Positions 35,964 through 47,640 of a stretch of 64,000 nt of DNA are shown here, in pieces. Source of the stretch: Panax quinquefolius (taxonomy: Eukaryota > Streptophyta > Magnoliopsida > Apiales > Araliaceae); NCBI GenBank assembly GCA_020205615.1, contig CM035163.1, forward strand, positions 53,913,899 through 53,977,898, read 5' to 3'. The notes under the pieces are model-generated. The model was not told the origin of the DNA. It saw only the letters and a list, made by a program, of their open reading frames with translations, and did no database searches. A program made the position numbers and the translations under genes. Within the stretch, counting starts at the first letter, position 1. Every line of letters starts with the position of its first letter.

Positions 35964-36963
35964 TGTGACGTCCCCAAAATAGGTATACATAACCCATTCT
36001 CAGTCGCCAAATACATGGTACAGAATTTAAATACAAACTTCATTTATACAACACGACAAAACGTAGCTGAGAGTTTTAACACGAATATTGTCTCGTAGAC
36101 AATATCCAAACTCAAATGGAGTCCTCATTATATTTATTATCACACTATTTTATAGAATAGTGAGGACTACTATAGCCACCATCTCGGACCATCAGTCTGT
36201 TCTCTGACTAGTACCAGTTATATTCTCATTTCCTGAAGAGAACAATAAAAGCAAAGGGTGAGCTCAACTAGCCCAGTAAAGAATATTATGACTAAGATAA
36301 TGCAGAATAAATTATCATTAGCCTTCAACAGTGTAAAACTGATAGAATACAATAGACAACAAATCTAACTGCAACGGAACAAACAATCCATTAGAAGAGT
36401 CAAGTAGAGCATGATATCTACTATCTTTTATGATTTAAAAGTTCATCATCAATATTTTATCACTGTAACACAACTCAATAAATAATCCACATCATCGAAT
36501 TATTCATGCACTACGGGCCAAGGATATTCATTAGTATCACATCAATGAATCATCCATGTATTACGGGTCAAGGATATTCATTATTATCACCAGTGGTCAT
36601 GATCATGCCAACAACCGTCCATCAATACACTTTGGGCCAATGAGGACTTTTACCACATCATTTGTAATATTACAGGTCATGATTATACCGATTCATAGTT
36701 TCTGGTCATAATCATACCAATCAACAGTCCATCTATGCACTACGAGCCAAAGATGACTTTCATCACAATATAAGCATGATGATGATGACAATGATATAAG
36801 CATCAATCAAACAAAATCAAGGATAAATATTAAATATTTTTAATTTATCCAGAGTTTAAAAATGTCCAAATTGTCAACATGATAACTGCTTTTTGGAGTA
36901 AAATTCAAGAATAATATTCATATATCAAAAATAATTTGGACAGAAATGAAATTAATTTTTTAT

Positions 36964-37034
36964 CGTGAATAGTACCCGAGTGAATAGTACCCCATGAATG
37001 GTACTTCATGAATAGTACCCCGTGAATAGTACTC
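36964..37034. repeat. ~15-bp minisatellite GTGAATAGTACCC
   Basis: Five diverged units in the D LTR. Not seen in the B LTRs. Confidence 0.85.
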
Positions 37035-37436
37035 TGGCATGAAAAGATCAAAATTTAACAAGAATGTTCAGAAAAATATTCTTGTTTAACAATAGTAGAT
37101 GAAGTGCAAATTTCAAGGATATTCTACTAATTTCAAGGAGTATAGAAGCAATACTTAACAAAATGAGTGTAGAATTAGAAATATGAAACGAAATAATATT
37201 ACTTACACACTATAGAGTATGGAAGAAAATATTATTTCTTACGAATACTGAAGAAAATAACATCCCTTACCTTAAAAGGAGAGTATTTTTGATTGGTATG
37301 GTGGAGATATTCTTGAAGAAAACTTATACTGTTTTCTACACTCAAAGCTTCCATAAACTCAAAAGAAATATGCTCAATATAATAGAAGAAGAATTCTCTG
37401 ATCCTGGTGTGATTTTCATTTCTAAACTAAACATCC

Positions 37437-37444
37437 TATTTATA
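37437..37444 (-). promoter_or_regulatory. Candidate TATA box in element D LTR
   Basis: TATAAATA on the minus strand, at the position matching B's. Confidence 0.5.
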
Positions 37445-38506
37445 GGAAAATGACAAGATACTATTTTAATTTAAAAATTCATGGACGACAATTACGTAAG
37501 AATCAATTTGATTTAAACGACCAAGTTTTTGAGAAATTCACATGATTTTTATTTATCTTAAAGATACTATATCAAGACTATGAAGTACTATGCAAATACT
37601 ATGAAGTACTATGCAAATAATAAAATATAATATATTCTATTTTATATAAAAATATAATATATATATATATAAGTAATAAAACAAAACTGAGATAACTTTC
37701 TACCGACAATTTTGAAAAATGGGTAAGTGGGGGTTCATATAATAAGCCAAATTTACTACAAATACTTCATAAAAAACTCCTCTATTTATCTCAATTCACT
37801 TGGCTTCACTAAACACATTTTTAATAACATTTATTCATCATTAATATTATAACTCACAATATTAACAATTAGATCATTCCCAGGAAAGAGGGGGCTTTCC
37901 GATAAGGACTTCTCCTTATTGGTGCGCATTTAGGTGACCAAAACCCTTTTCTCGACAGAACTTTCTAGACATCGTCAATAATGCAAATAATAATATGAAT
38001 AACTTTGTCATCTCAATTATTGATTTAATAATATAAAACATTGTGACAATAATTGAATCAATAACGCGAGATACTATGAAATAATTACTGTTGCAATAAT
38101 TGAGTAAAACTGAGTGACTTCTCATGTAAGCATCAATAATTAAATATAATGTACAATACCGTGTGCTACTGTGCAACCACGCATATTATTGTACTTTTAT
38201 CACTGGGAATTTCAACAGGTAACGGTAAAACTTTTGCTGTTATTTTTATAAAAAGTTATTTCTGTCGTTTTCTAACTCCGACAGTATTTCCGTTCTGGGG
38301 TCCACCAATGATTGTGCCATTGTACTAATATTCCTTGATAAAACGAATATTCCTTGACCAAACGAATATTTTATGACAACTTGCTTACTTTGTAAAATTT
38401 GTAAATATTACCCACAACTATAATATTATATCAAATCCACACCTTATTACTCAAAATAATATTTAGAGAAAATTAAATCTTTATTCATAAAAGTTAGGGT
38501 CTTATA

Positions 38507-38525
38507 ACCTCCCCTACTTATGAAA
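38507..38525 (-). promoter_or_regulatory. Polypurine tract of element D
   Basis: The minus strand reads TTTCATAAGTAGGGGAGGT up to the LTR. The pol stop codon (TAA) overlaps it. Confidence 0.85.
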
Positions 38526-38880
38526 TTTCATCCTCAAAATTGGTGTACGTACTTGGTATGTCGAAGAGGTGAGAATACCTTGTTTTTATTTCAGATTCTA
38601 ACTCCAAGGTCATTTCCTCAATATCACGATTTCTCCATAAAACTTTGACTTGAGGTATAACCTTTGAGCGTAGAATATGTTCCTTCTTATCCAAGATTTT
38701 AACAGGTACCTCTTCATACGTTAAATATTCTGATATCTCGTCTGGTTCTAATTCAATAATGTGGTTCGGGTCTTCCACATATTTATGTAACATAGATATA
38801 TGAAAAATGTTATGAACACGAGACATACTTGGCGGTAATGCGAGTCTATAGGCCACCGTTCCTACTCGGTTGAGGATTTC
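38518..38880 (-). pseudogene. Element D integrase end and chromodomain
   Basis: [19 protein letters not shown] leads to [38 protein letters not shown] and the end DEIS. The fold order is that of a Tekay-type chromodomain after the integrase GPY/F module. Chromodomains of this class are believed to guide integration to heterochromatin. This last 112-residue segment is open and stops at the PPT. The upstream part is frameshifted at about 38880. Confidence 0.88.
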
Positions 38881-40057
38881 AAATGGGCCAATGAATCGAG
38901 GATTGAGCTTTCCTCTCTTTCCAAATCTTGTAACTCCTTTTCATGGAGCAACACATAACAACACATGCTCTCCAACATTGAATTTCACGTCCCTTCGATG
39001 AAGATCAACATAACTCTTTTGTCGATCTTGTGAGGTTTTTATACGTTGCCAAATCATTTAAATCTTTTCTATTGTCATGTGTACCAATTCCATTCCCAAT
39101 AACGTTGCTTTACCCATCTCGTCCCAGCATACTGGAGAACGACACTTGAGTCCATACAACTCCTCGAATGGAGCCATGCCTATACTTGCTTGGTAACTGT
39201 TGTTGTAGGAGAATTCCACCAATGGCAAGAACTTGTCCCAACTTCCTTTGAAGTCTAGGACATAAAGTCTTAATAGATCTTCAAGAGTTTGAATAGTCCT
39301 CTCTGACTGCTTATTCGTCTGAGGATGATATGCTGAACTGAATCGTAAATCTGTGCCCATAGCTTTTTGTAAACTAACCCAAAATCGTGAAGTGAATCTT
39401 GGGTCTCGATAAAAAATATGGATACTGGCATACCATGCAGTCTTACAATCTCATTATGTAAATACAAGTAAGAGGTTCAAGTGAATAAGTTTCTCGTATA
39501 GGTAAGAAATGAGCAGACTTGGTTAATCTATTAACAATGACCCAAATTGCATCTATGCCTTGAGAAACCTTGGGAAGACCAGTAATGAAATCCATGGTAA
39601 TGTGCTCCCACTTCCATTCTGGAATTTCAAGTGGTTGCAATGGACCTTTTGGTACTTGATGCTCCGCCTTGACTCGTTGACAAGTTAGACACCTTGAGAT
39701 AAACAGCGCTATCTCTCTCTTCATATTGCCCCACCAAAATGTATGTTGAAGATCATGATACATTTTAGTACTCTCAGGATGGATTGCAAACGTTGTGTTG
39801 TGCGCCTCCATCATGATTTTATACTTTAAATTAGGGTCGTTAGGAACACAAAGTCTGGAGTTGACTCGAAGTATTCTTTCTTCATCGATTCTTTCTTCCG
39901 GAATAACACCTTCTTGTACTTTCTTCCTCATACGCATCAGCTCCAGGTCCGTAGCTTGAGCAGATTTAACTTTATCGATTAAAGTCGGTTCTAATCGTAT
40001 ATTTGACATCATCACGTGGGTCCTTGGAGTCTTTAACTCTATCTCCATCCTTTTCAA
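38881..40057 (-). pseudogene. Element D integrase
   Basis: The first frame (40057-39443) has the zinc-binding HPESTKMYHDL and FISRCLTCQ and the first catalytic Asp in TMDFITGLP. The second (39360-39058) has SSAYHPQTNKQSERT, with the catalytic Glu, and YNNSYQASIGMAPF. The second Asp region lies in the broken interval near 39420, where FIETQDS stands for the usual FISDRD. Frameshifts between segments disable it. Confidence 0.9.
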
Positions 40058-40560
40058 GTTCTACAAAATGGTCCTTTGCGTTGACAATATCGTACTCGTA
40101 CCCGCATACGATCTTCTACTCAATGCGTCAGCTACCACATTCATTTTTCTAGGATGGTATTGAATGGTATGATCGTAATGTTTCAATAGCTTAAGCCAAC
40201 TTTGTTGCCGCATGTTGAGCTCCTTTTGGGTGAAGAAATATTTGAGGCTTTTATGATCTATATAGATCTCCACTTTCTCCCCATACAGGTAATGCCTCTA
40301 GATTTTAAGCGCAAAAATGACTGCTGCCAACTCTAGATCATGAGTAGGATAATTCCTCTCATATTCTTTGAGTTGTTGTGAGGCATATGCTATGACTTTC
40401 CCATGTTTCATGAGAACACATCATAACCCTCTACCTGAAGCATCACTGTAGATGACAAATCCCTCCGAACCTGATGGTATTGTCAGAACAGGTGTTGAAA
40501 TGAGTCTCCTCTTGAGTTCTTAAAAACTCTTCTCACATTCCTCGCTTCAACCGAATTGTG
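40058..40560 (-). pseudogene. Element D RNase H
   Basis: [19 protein letters not shown] and [20 protein letters not shown] with ADALSRR at the end (40270-40105) are classic chromovirus RNase H. The N-terminal half, 40550-40280, is out of frame (YPTHDLEL and GKVIAYA-type pieces). Confidence 0.88.
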
Positions 40561-41593
40561 TATCTTTTTGAATCAACCGATTTAATGGCATAGCGATTCG
40601 AGAAAATCCTTCCATGAATCTCCGGTAATAACCAGCTAAGCCCAAAAAGCTATGTACTTCGGTCACTGACTTAGGTTGCTCCCAGCTTTGAATTACTTCA
40701 ATCTTTGTTGGGTCAACAGATATTCCGTGATTTGATATCACGTGCCCAATGAATGCTACTTCCTTAAGCCAGAACTCACATTTCTTCAACTTGGCGTATA
40801 GATTATTTTCATGAAGCTTTTGGAGTATCAGCCTCAAGTGATGCTCATGATCTTCACAGCTTTTGGAGTATATGAGGATGTCATCAATAAAGATGACAAC
40901 AAAATGATCCAAATATTCCTTGAATACTCAGGTCATCATATCCATGAAGGCAGAAGGAGCATTAGTCAATCCAAAAGATATGACTAGGAATTTATAATGC
41001 CCGTCTTCGAGTTCTCGAAAAGTCTTTGGAATGTCATCAGTTTTAATCTTTTACTGATGATATCCGGAACGAAGATCGATCTTTGAAAAGAATTTAGAAC
41101 CTTGCAACTGGTCAAACATGTCATTAATGCGAGGCAACTGGTACCTATTTTTGACGGTGACATGATTCAACTCTCGATAGTCAATGCAAAGTCGCATATT
41201 CCCATCTTTCTTCTTTATGAATAGAACATGAACACCCCAAGGAGACGTACTAGGACGAATGAAACCGATGTCTAATAACACCTGTAGTTGGGTTGGTAAC
41301 TCCTGAAGTTCAATAGGAGCCATTCCATATGGGGTTTTGGAAATGGGTTTTGTACCGGGTTCAAGGTCAATACAAAACTCAATTTCATGCTCGAAGGGTT
41401 GACCAAGAAGTTCTTCAGGGAATACGTCAGGAAATTTATTAACAATAGAAATATCATTCAAATCTGATGTATTTTTGTTTAAATTCGTGACATGGTCTAA
41501 GAAAGCTTGACATCTGTTTTTCAATAAACGAATGGCTTTATGGCTTGATATGACATTGATTGACTTTAGTGGTTTGGTTGCTTGAATTCGCAT
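40547..41593 (-). pseudogene. Element D reverse transcriptase
   Basis: The first frame (41593-41051) has [25 protein letters not shown] and [11 protein letters not shown], with the first catalytic Asp present. A stop interrupts just after GYHQ. The second frame (40912-40547) carries [11 protein letters not shown] with the catalytic pair, [15 protein letters not shown] and the thumb [11 protein letters not shown]. Two lesions lie near 41051 and 40930; otherwise this is the best RT in the chromoviruses here. Confidence 0.92.
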
Positions 41594-41990
41594 AATAGGT
41601 TGGTTAGGAATATGAAAGCTAATAACCTTACAAAATAATCAATTTTAGCATGATGAGTAGTTAATCAATAATCCCTAAAATCACATCAAATGCAAGTATT
41701 TTCAAAGAGATAAGATCAACAGGTAATGTGAGGGTGCCGATTTGAATCAAACAAGATTTATAAACAGTGGATGTAATGAAGGTTTTCTTCCAACGGAGTT
41801 TCAATAGATAAGTCAAAGTCTAATTATTCTGGAGTCAAATTTAAATGTTGAGCGTAAGTAGGTGAAATAAAAGAATGGGTAGAATCGATATCAAATAAGG
41901 TATAGACTTCGCAAGAGTTTATGATTAGTTACCCGTGATAACCTCGTTTGGGTTCCTCATTTTTTGGGAGGTCACGACAAACGCTCTTCC
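41594..41990 (-). pseudogene. Element D protease region, decayed
   Basis: In one frame the minus strand reads LFDIDSTHSFISPTY near 41900. The usual family sequence is DSGSTHSFIS, so the Asp-Ser-Gly active site is changed. Stops follow closely. Confidence 0.7.
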
Positions 41991-43148
41991 TTGAACTACC
42001 GACTTTGACTTGTCTGGGACAACCTTTGGTGTCTCCATCCTAGCTAGACTTGACTTCACTACATGATAAAATTGGGCTAGGTGATCTTCTCTTCCGCAAT
42101 TATAACACGCTTTGGGTTGCTGCGTACAGTTTGGACTAATGTGTCCCTCCCCTCCGTATTTGTAGCATACAATCGGTGGTCGTTCTCCTTCCTTAAAAAT
42201 AGGTGTTGTTGCTGCTGGCTTTCCATCATTATTGAACCTTCTCTTCTTGAAATTTCCACTCCTATTATCTTGTCCAGGATTACCACCGAGGTGGTTAGCA
42301 TTTCTGGCATGTTGATTTCCTCCACGTTTGTTGTCACTGCTTCGATGACATCTACCACTGGTATTATCATTTTGTCGGCTGCTATCTTTTGGTTGGGCTG
42401 ACTCATTATCGCGCTCTAATAACTGAGCCCTATTCATAACATCTGAATACAAGCAAAGTTTGTGAGAAATGAGGTATTGACGTATTTCAGGTTTCAAACC
42501 TCTTAGAAATATTCATGTCATACGCTCCTCATTATCTACCAAATGGGATGCAAACCGGGATAACTCCGTAAACTTAGCCTCGTACTACGATACGGTCATA
42601 TTGTTTTGCTCTAGCTTGATGAATTCTACCTCCTTCATGTGACGAATACTTTCAAGAAAGTACTTATCGTTGAACAATTCTTGGAATTTCTCCCAAGACA
42701 TCTTCAGTGCGGCAGGCTGAGTACGTTTTATAGATTCCCACCAATGATCTACCTCTCCTTGCAACATGAAGGTGGTAAAAGGAACCTTTTTCTCCTTGAA
42801 GCATCCCAAGACATCAAATATTTTGGTGATCTGCTTAGTCCACGTTTCTGCCTTAAGTGGTTCTGGCTTTCCCAAAAACTCCGGTGGTCCCAGCTCCTTG
42901 AATTACTTAGCAGTGATCATCCGTGAGTTGCCAATGTTTCCACCTGCATTTTGAACAGGAGTCTCTCTCGCCTGATGTTGCATGAATTGCAGAAATTTCC
43001 TAAACATCCCGTCATTCATCAATTAGTCGGTGTTGTTGTTTACATGAGGATTATTGCCTTCCTGATGCACATTATCCTGGTTATTGATCATCGGTGACTC
43101 AACGGTCTCATGTGCTCCATTGCTTATCTCAACATTTTCAGATGCCAT
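41925..43148 (-). pseudogene. Element D gag
   Basis: ATG at 43148 (MASENVEISNG). The gag domain runs ETWTKQITKIFDVLGCF, TTFMLQGEVDHWWES, RHMKEVEFIKLEQ and FLRGLKPEIRQYLISHKL. Two zinc knuckles near 42170-42080 read CYKYGGEGHISPNC and CYNCGREDHLAQFY; each has one Cys changed to Tyr. Stops occur near 43022, 42905, 42585 and 42515. The last frame ends at 41925 and overlaps the protease region. Confidence 0.9.
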
Positions 43149-43319
43149 TTTCAAACACTGCCACAAAACAAGGGTTAATTGACAAGCCACATATTATCCA
43201 TATATTCTGACCGACCAATTAAATAACAAATAAACTTAGGTAGGTCATACTAGGGAAGGATTTACCCGTTTCTCCCCTCCTAGTTCTAGCCTCAAATCTC
43301 AGCCAGGGATCATATCCCT

Positions 43320-43335
43320 AAGATTTGATACCAAC
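43320..43335 (-). promoter_or_regulatory. Primer binding site of element D
   Basis: The minus strand reads GTTGGTATCAAATCTT next to the 5' LTR. Initiator-Met tRNA type, with changes after GGTATCA. Confidence 0.8.
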
Positions 43336-44310
43336 TGTGATGCACCCAAAATAGGTATACACAACCCATTTTGAGTCGCCAAATACATGATACATAATTT
43401 AAATACAAACTTCATTTATATAACATGACATAATGTAGCTTAGAGTTTAAACATGAATATTTTCTTGTAGACAATATCCAAACTCAAATGGAGTCCTCAT
43501 TATATTTATTATCACACTATTTCATAGAATAGTGAGGACTACTATAGCCACCATCTCGGACCATCACTCTGTTCCCCGACTAGTCCTAACTATATTCTCA
43601 TTTCCTGAAGAGAACAATGAAAGCAAAGGGTGAGCTCAAGTAGCCCAGTAAAGAATATTATGACTAAGATAATGCAAAATAAATTATCGTTAGCCTTCAA
43701 TAGTGTAAAATTGATAGAATACAATAGACAACAAGTCTAACTACAGCGGAACAAATAATCCATTAGAAGAGTCAAGCCTAGCATGATATCTACTATCTTT
43801 TATGATTTAAAAGTTCATCATCAATATTTTATCGCTGTAACATAGCTCAATAAATAATCCACATCATCGAATTATCCATGCACTACGGGCCAAGGCTATT
43901 TATTAGTATCACATCCACGAATCATCCATGCACTACGGGCCAAGGATATTCGTTATTATCACTAGTGGTCATGATCATGCCGACAACTGTCCATCAATGT
44001 ACTACGGGCCAATGAGGACTTTTACCACATCATTTGTAACATTACAGGTCATGATTATACCGATACATAATTCCTAGTCATAATCATACCAATCAACAGT
44101 CCATCTATGCACTATGGGCCAAAGATGACTTTCACCACAATATAAGTATGAGAATGGTGACAATGATATAAGCATCAATCAAACGAAATCAAGGATAAAT
44201 ATTAAAGATTTATAATTTATCCAGAGTTTAAAAATGTCCAAATTGTCAACATGATAACTACTTTGTGGAGTAAAATTCAAGAATAATATTCATGTATCAA
44301 AAATAATTTG
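43336..44310 (-). repeat. Element D 5' LTR, partial
   Basis: Starts TGTGATGCACCC and matches 35964-36945. It is cut after ATAATTTG by the end of element E. Confidence 0.9.
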
Positions 44311-44615
44311 TGTCGACGTCGGGATTTTCTCATGTTATGTGAGATTTGTTTTAAAAAACAACTGAAAAAGGTTCGACATGTATATGTCGACGTTTTGACT
44401 GTAAGAGTTGCCAGATGTTGTTTTTAACTGGTTGCACCAATGCAACCGAGAAAAGGTTTACACATTGACCTAGTTATGTGACACTGCTAAACGGGTCTGT
44501 GAAACCGAGATTCATTTGAGTTCAGGGCTTGATTATGCGGAGGGAAGGTGTTAGGCACCCCTCGACATCCGTGTTTCCACGGTGACCGTCACTTTTTAAG
44601 AAACTGTTATATGAA

Positions 44616-44635
44616 TGTGTGTGTGTGTGTGTGTG
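44616..44635. repeat. (TG)n microsatellite
   Basis: Short TG run. The right LTR has a shorter one near 62222. Confidence 0.9.
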
Positions 44636-45095
44636 GGTCAATGTGCTATTATTTGGAAGTAGTACGAGGCCTCGCTCACACCTATATAAAAAGGGTATGA
44701 ATTTATATAAAAATTCAATTTTAAACATGATATAGCATTGATGTTTTGTAAAAGAGGTTTTTCAAACCCTGTGCTCAAAAGTAATTGAGACCTTTTTATA
44801 CTTCCATTTTATTATTAAATGTTCGGCTTGATTGCATTTATTTTCAAGATGCGAAGCATCTTCAAGAAAATAATATATAACAGTGCCGAACTCCTTATGG
44901 GCATGAAAGTCATCTAAGGAAATTCAAACACCGTGAATAATTTACAAGCTGCTTACAGCTGAAAATGTCCATGATGGGAAGTAATCTAGATTCAGTGGAC
45001 TAAATCTATGATCACATGATTCTTAGGCTCACATGATGCCACAGTTTATATGAAAAGCAGTAAGCAGTTATATATATAAAAGCTGTAAATATATA

Positions 45096-45392
45096 CATAC
45101 ATGATCAACCACCATGAAGCAACTCCATAGGGGATCGGAAATGTAAATATATAAAAGCGGTAAATATATATATAGAGACATGATCAACCACCACGAAGCA
45201 CCTCCATGGGGGATCAGAAATGTAAATAAAGCAATAAATGCGATCAACCGCCACGAAGTAAACTCCAGGTGGGACTAAATGTAAATAAAGCAGTAAAAAC
45301 GATCAACCGCCATGAAGTAAACTCCAAGCGGGATAAAATATAAATAAAGCAGTAAAAAGGCCGTTATATAAGTAAACTCCAACTGGCATAAA

Positions 45393-45400
<8 letters not shown>
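45096..45400 (-). repeat. LTR array of ~60-bp GATCAACC units (left LTR)
   Basis: Four to five units begin GATCAACCRCCAYGAAG at 45100, 45182, 45241 and 45300, with spacers of TAAATAAAGCAGTAAA. Confidence 0.88.

Positions 45401-45444
<44 letters not shown>
45398..45444. repeat. (TA)n microsatellite
   Basis: Alternating TA run in the E LTR. Confidence 0.93.
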
Positions 45445-45450
<6 letters not shown>

Positions 45451-45869
45451 AGTAAGCGTTCTCCGCATATAAGTTCAGGCTCAATCGAGGCATAACTCGA
45501 TAATGTTAGTCCATATATATAAATATATACATATAAAGTATATATATATATATATATAAAGACAGAAATGAAAATCACGAACCAAAGTTTGGGCATACAC
45601 ACACAACACGACTCTCAATATGAAGAATAATGTGTGCAAAGGTGAAGAGAAAGGCTTTATAGTGTGTAAAAAGGCTTACAGTGGGCTGCCAAAGAAGACT
45701 TCTATGACTCTAAGTAGATGAACAGTCGGCTCGCACCGGTAAAAATATAGCTATATGTGAGCTAACATGTGTTTAAAATGAGAAAGCACTCAATATGGGG
45801 TGTGTACAGAGCAAATTTGACAAGGCTTCCTCGCCTTTTTCTTTTTTAAAATGGCCACCCTAAGCTTTA

Positions 45870-45877
45870 TATTTATA
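45870..45877 (-). promoter_or_regulatory. TATA box motif in element E 3' LTR
   Basis: TATAAATA on the minus strand. Identical in the right LTR. Confidence 0.55.
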
Positions 45878-46316
45878 GAGCTGGTGGTGGTAGTGTGTAC
45901 TTACTATGACGGTAGCGTAGGTGTACTGAGAAGTGGCGCAGTGTGCATCATGGTTACTGGGTGCCCCGAGTTCTGCGGGTCCTGTCGTCTCGAAGTTCGT
46001 GTACTCGTGCACTGTGATGTCTGCTCGCACTTGCAGAACTTCAATTTGAGCATCTGATTGAGGTGTACAAGACCTTTTTTGGACCGCCGTTGTCGAGAGT
46101 TAAGTAATGACATGGGATTAGAGGTTGTACGAAGTCAGGAAGAGGGGACCATGCCCATGGTCTTCAAGCTTCAAATTCTATCTGATGTGTTACCCTGCAT
46201 AATAGTCACTCAGGATTGGAACTCCTTGGCTCTTGTGGGACATTGTTATGTAGAAATGTATGTATGAGATGTTGAGATGGCGTAATGTGGGGTTGCGGTG
46301 GCAAGGTGACAATTTT

Positions 46317-46680
46317 GCCCCTCATCGGGGTTATCTCCGGTTCGGGTTGATAAAGTAGATGTTGCTCAGGGTTATTTTTAAGATTGGAATGCTACAAGTG
46401 TTTGAATTCCTCAGGGTCATCTTTAAGTGTGCCTTTCTTCCGGGAGTTCCGAGGTTGAAGCTGATTGCATGCATTTAAAACAAGCATTTCCAGGGTTATC
46501 GCCGGAACTGCAACAACATTCCTTGGGGTTATCTCCAAGGATAAAACTCGGGGTTATCTCTGAGGTTGGAACTAATACTCCCGGTGTGTGTTTCGGGGTT
46601 GAGACTGAACTTCAGGTGGTATCCAGAATGGATATAAGCTGTCTTCCAGGGTTATCTCTGAAAGAAGAATCTGCCCTCCT
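46317..46680 (-). repeat. U3 array of GGGTTATCTC units (element E)
   Basis: Copies of GGGGTTATCTCC/GGGTTATCTCTG near 46327, 46370, 46495, 46536, 46552 and 46658. Reverse complement of the A array at 17590-18045. Confidence 0.8.
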
Positions 46681-46723
46681 GCAATGTTAGTAACAGGTGT
46701 GCAAAAAATTTTGAGTGTTTACA

Positions 46724-46740
46724 AATGCCCCTCTTTGTCA
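46724..46740 (-). promoter_or_regulatory. Polypurine tract of element E
   Basis: The minus strand GACAAAGAGGGGCATT directly precedes TGTAAACACTC. Confidence 0.85.
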
Positions 46741-47188
46741 TATTCATGCAATGCAAGGCATGGATATGATAAAGAATCCTAGACACTTGAAATGCAACAA
46801 GATAAATATGATGCCATGTGCAGCAACATGATGTAAATGTATGATGCATGTGTTTTGTTGGATTGTTTTCCAACATGATGGGATGATTTCTGGTTCCCTT
46901 TTAATCCTGCCAGGGATGATAATCAGTGATGTCTTGGACGTGTGATCCAAGTCTTCCAGGATGTTGACATTGGGGTTATCACCAAAGTCTTGAATCCTTG
47001 ATACAGACTTTACTCTAAAAATGTGCCTCTCGTGTGCAAGAGATCTGTGGGGATAAAGCTTTGTCTGTTTGAGGATGTGTATAACATACTCCATCATCGG
47101 TCCTCTCCAATGAGGATGGTCTTCTCTGGTTTGTGTCTCCAGCATATACCACAGTCCTGTCGGAGTTACTGCCAATAGTATGTATTGT

Positions 47189-47490
47189 CAGGGCTGCCTG
47201 ACCTTCGCTGATGTGTGTATCACCAGATAGATCCTTGTTGGGCAAACTGACAAGGCTACTTGACCATCATTGATGTGTGTATCAACGGATAGATGCACGG
47301 TGTAAGCTGTCAAGGTTGCTTGACCTTCGTTGATGAATGTATCAACGGATAGATACGCGTTGTAAACTGTCAAGGTTACTTGACCTTCGTTGATGTGTGT
47401 ATCAATAGATAGATACGCATTGTAAACTTTCAAGGTTGCTTGACCTTCGTTGGTGTGTGTATCAACGGATAGATACGCGTTGTAACCCCA
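47189..47490. repeat. 60-bp tandem repeat, five units
   Basis: Units at 47189, 47251, 47311, 47371 and 47431. Core TTGACCTTCGTTGATG and TATCAACGGATAGATACG. The period is exactly 60 in the last four. A has about two copies (16940-17055). Confidence 0.92.
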
Positions 47491-47640
47491 TCTGGGGATT
47501 CGTTCATGGACGAAGAATGCGTTGTAACCCCCACTGGGGATCCTTATTAATGAATGAAATCTGCGTTGTAACCCCCATCGGGGAACCTTATCAATGGATG
47601 AAATCTGCGTTGTAACCCCCGCCGGGGAAAGGCTTTTAGG
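47477..47640. repeat. ~44-bp tandem repeat GCGTTGTAACCCCC
   Basis: Units at 47477, 47519, 47563 and 47607. Each has CCCC..GGGG that can pair. Confidence 0.88.

Larger units (their letters stand above)
35964..38506 (-). repeat. Element D 3' LTR
   Basis: From TGTGACGTCCCC to GGGTCTTATA (ancestral TCTTACA). 2543 bp. It is related to the B LTRs. Confidence 0.9.
35964..44310 (-). mobile_element. Element D: Tekay/Del-like chromovirus
   Basis: Same family as B but better preserved. It is inserted into C's gag-coding end. The 3' LTR is complete at the left. The 5' LTR is cut at 44310 by element E, and the rest should lie beyond the window. Gag, PR, RT, RNase H, IN and a chromodomain are in order on the minus strand. 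Confidence 0.92.
44311..46723 (-). repeat. Element E 3' LTR
   Basis: From TGTCGACGTCGGG to GAGTGTTTACA (minus strand TGTAAACACTC...CGACA). 2413 bp. The right copy has a ~38-bp segment (near 61898-61936) missing here. Confidence 0.92.

Noticed and set aside
42081..42401. 106-residue plus-strand frame opposite D gag
   Set aside because: Shadow of the gag coding strand. Not present in B.
44311..46723. Possible host gene fragments in the E LTR
   Set aside because: All is explained by the matching second LTR at 61882-64000.
47251..47640. CRISPR-like regular repeats
   Set aside because: Units are contiguous tandem repeats without unique spacers, in plant retroelement DNA.
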